Shown: positions 5,924-6,055 of the stretch, in pieces
How the letters are laid out: each line of letters begins with the position of its first letter
Position numbering within the stretch: position 1 is the first letter of the stretch
Assembly: GCA_013298205.1 (NCBI GenBank)
Contig: JAAFJZ010000167.1
Location: 1-6,055 of the forward strand
Origin: Cytophagales bacterium
Lineage (GTDB): Bacteria > Bacteroidota > Bacteroidia > Cytophagales > UBA9547
Direction: 5' to 3'
Length of the DNA: 6,055 nt
Position numbers and translations under genes: made by a program
Notes under the pieces: generated by a model
Database searches by the model: none
Told to the model about the DNA's origin: nothing
The model's input: only the letters and a program-made list of their open reading frames with translations

Positions 5924-6055
5924 TAGGTTATTTATTAGCTTAATACCAAAAAAAAACTTAGGGTAAATCAAGTCTTAATTTTTGTAAATAAAGTCTTTAA
6001 AATGAATTTGAGCAATATTGTTTTCCTTTTTTTGATAAAAAATCTATTTAAGTGT

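Noticed and set aside
5924..5971. TTG start extending the lipoprotein
   Set aside because: The ATG at 5923 directly begins a standard lipoprotein signal; the extension is rich in residues coded by an A/T run and adds nothing.

Overview
The window looks like chromosomal DNA from a member of the Bacteroidota. The DNA is very AT-rich, a large secreted protein ends in a type IX secretion (T9SS) sorting domain, one gene has a TAnnTTTG-type promoter box upstream, starts lack clear Shine-Dalgarno sequences, and a decayed transposase resembles the ISAon1-like (ISL3-type) elements of that phylum. The species cannot be named from the sequence.

Layout. Bases 1-773 (+) hold the 3' part of a dead ISL3/ISAon1-like transposase with two frame breaks and a large internal deletion, closed by a strong hairpin terminator (772-810). 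Bases 811-1157 are AT-rich and non-coding; they carry the first copy of a 95-bp direct repeat, phased A-tracts and a palindrome that touches the stop codon of the next gene. Bases 1158-3278 (-) encode a large secreted protein: signal peptide, seven FG-GAP/VCBS repeats (probable beta-propeller), an IPT/TIG-like domain, two Ig-like repeats and a T9SS C-terminal sorting domain. Bases 3279-4003 are mostly non-coding and contain the second copy of the 95-bp repeat, a less AT-rich patch of unknown origin, and two adjacent palindromes. Bases 4004-5107 (-) encode an AraC-type regulator, and 5225-5923 (-) encode a small lipoprotein of unknown function. All three intact genes lie on the minus strand, but the spacing (117 and 725 bp) argues for separate transcription units.

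How the parts relate. The FG-GAP protein is probably exported by Sec, moved across the outer membrane by T9SS and left on the surface or released; it is a likely adhesin or binding protein. The lipoprotein is probably anchored in an envelope membrane. The AraC regulator may control a neighbour, but no operator shows this.

Most interesting structure. Four palindromes share one architecture: long arms meeting at a TTTT-N-AAAA centre, with CCA(A)G(G)TTTT in the better preserved arms. Three are intergenic, and one of these runs into a stop codon. The fourth is a perfect 33-bp palindrome lying in frame inside the T9SS sorting domain of the FG-GAP gene. Independently, that gene is bracketed by two 95-bp direct repeats differing at 7 positions. 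Together these suggest a dispersed palindromic element that can enter coding sequence, and a duplication or cassette history for the surface-protein gene.
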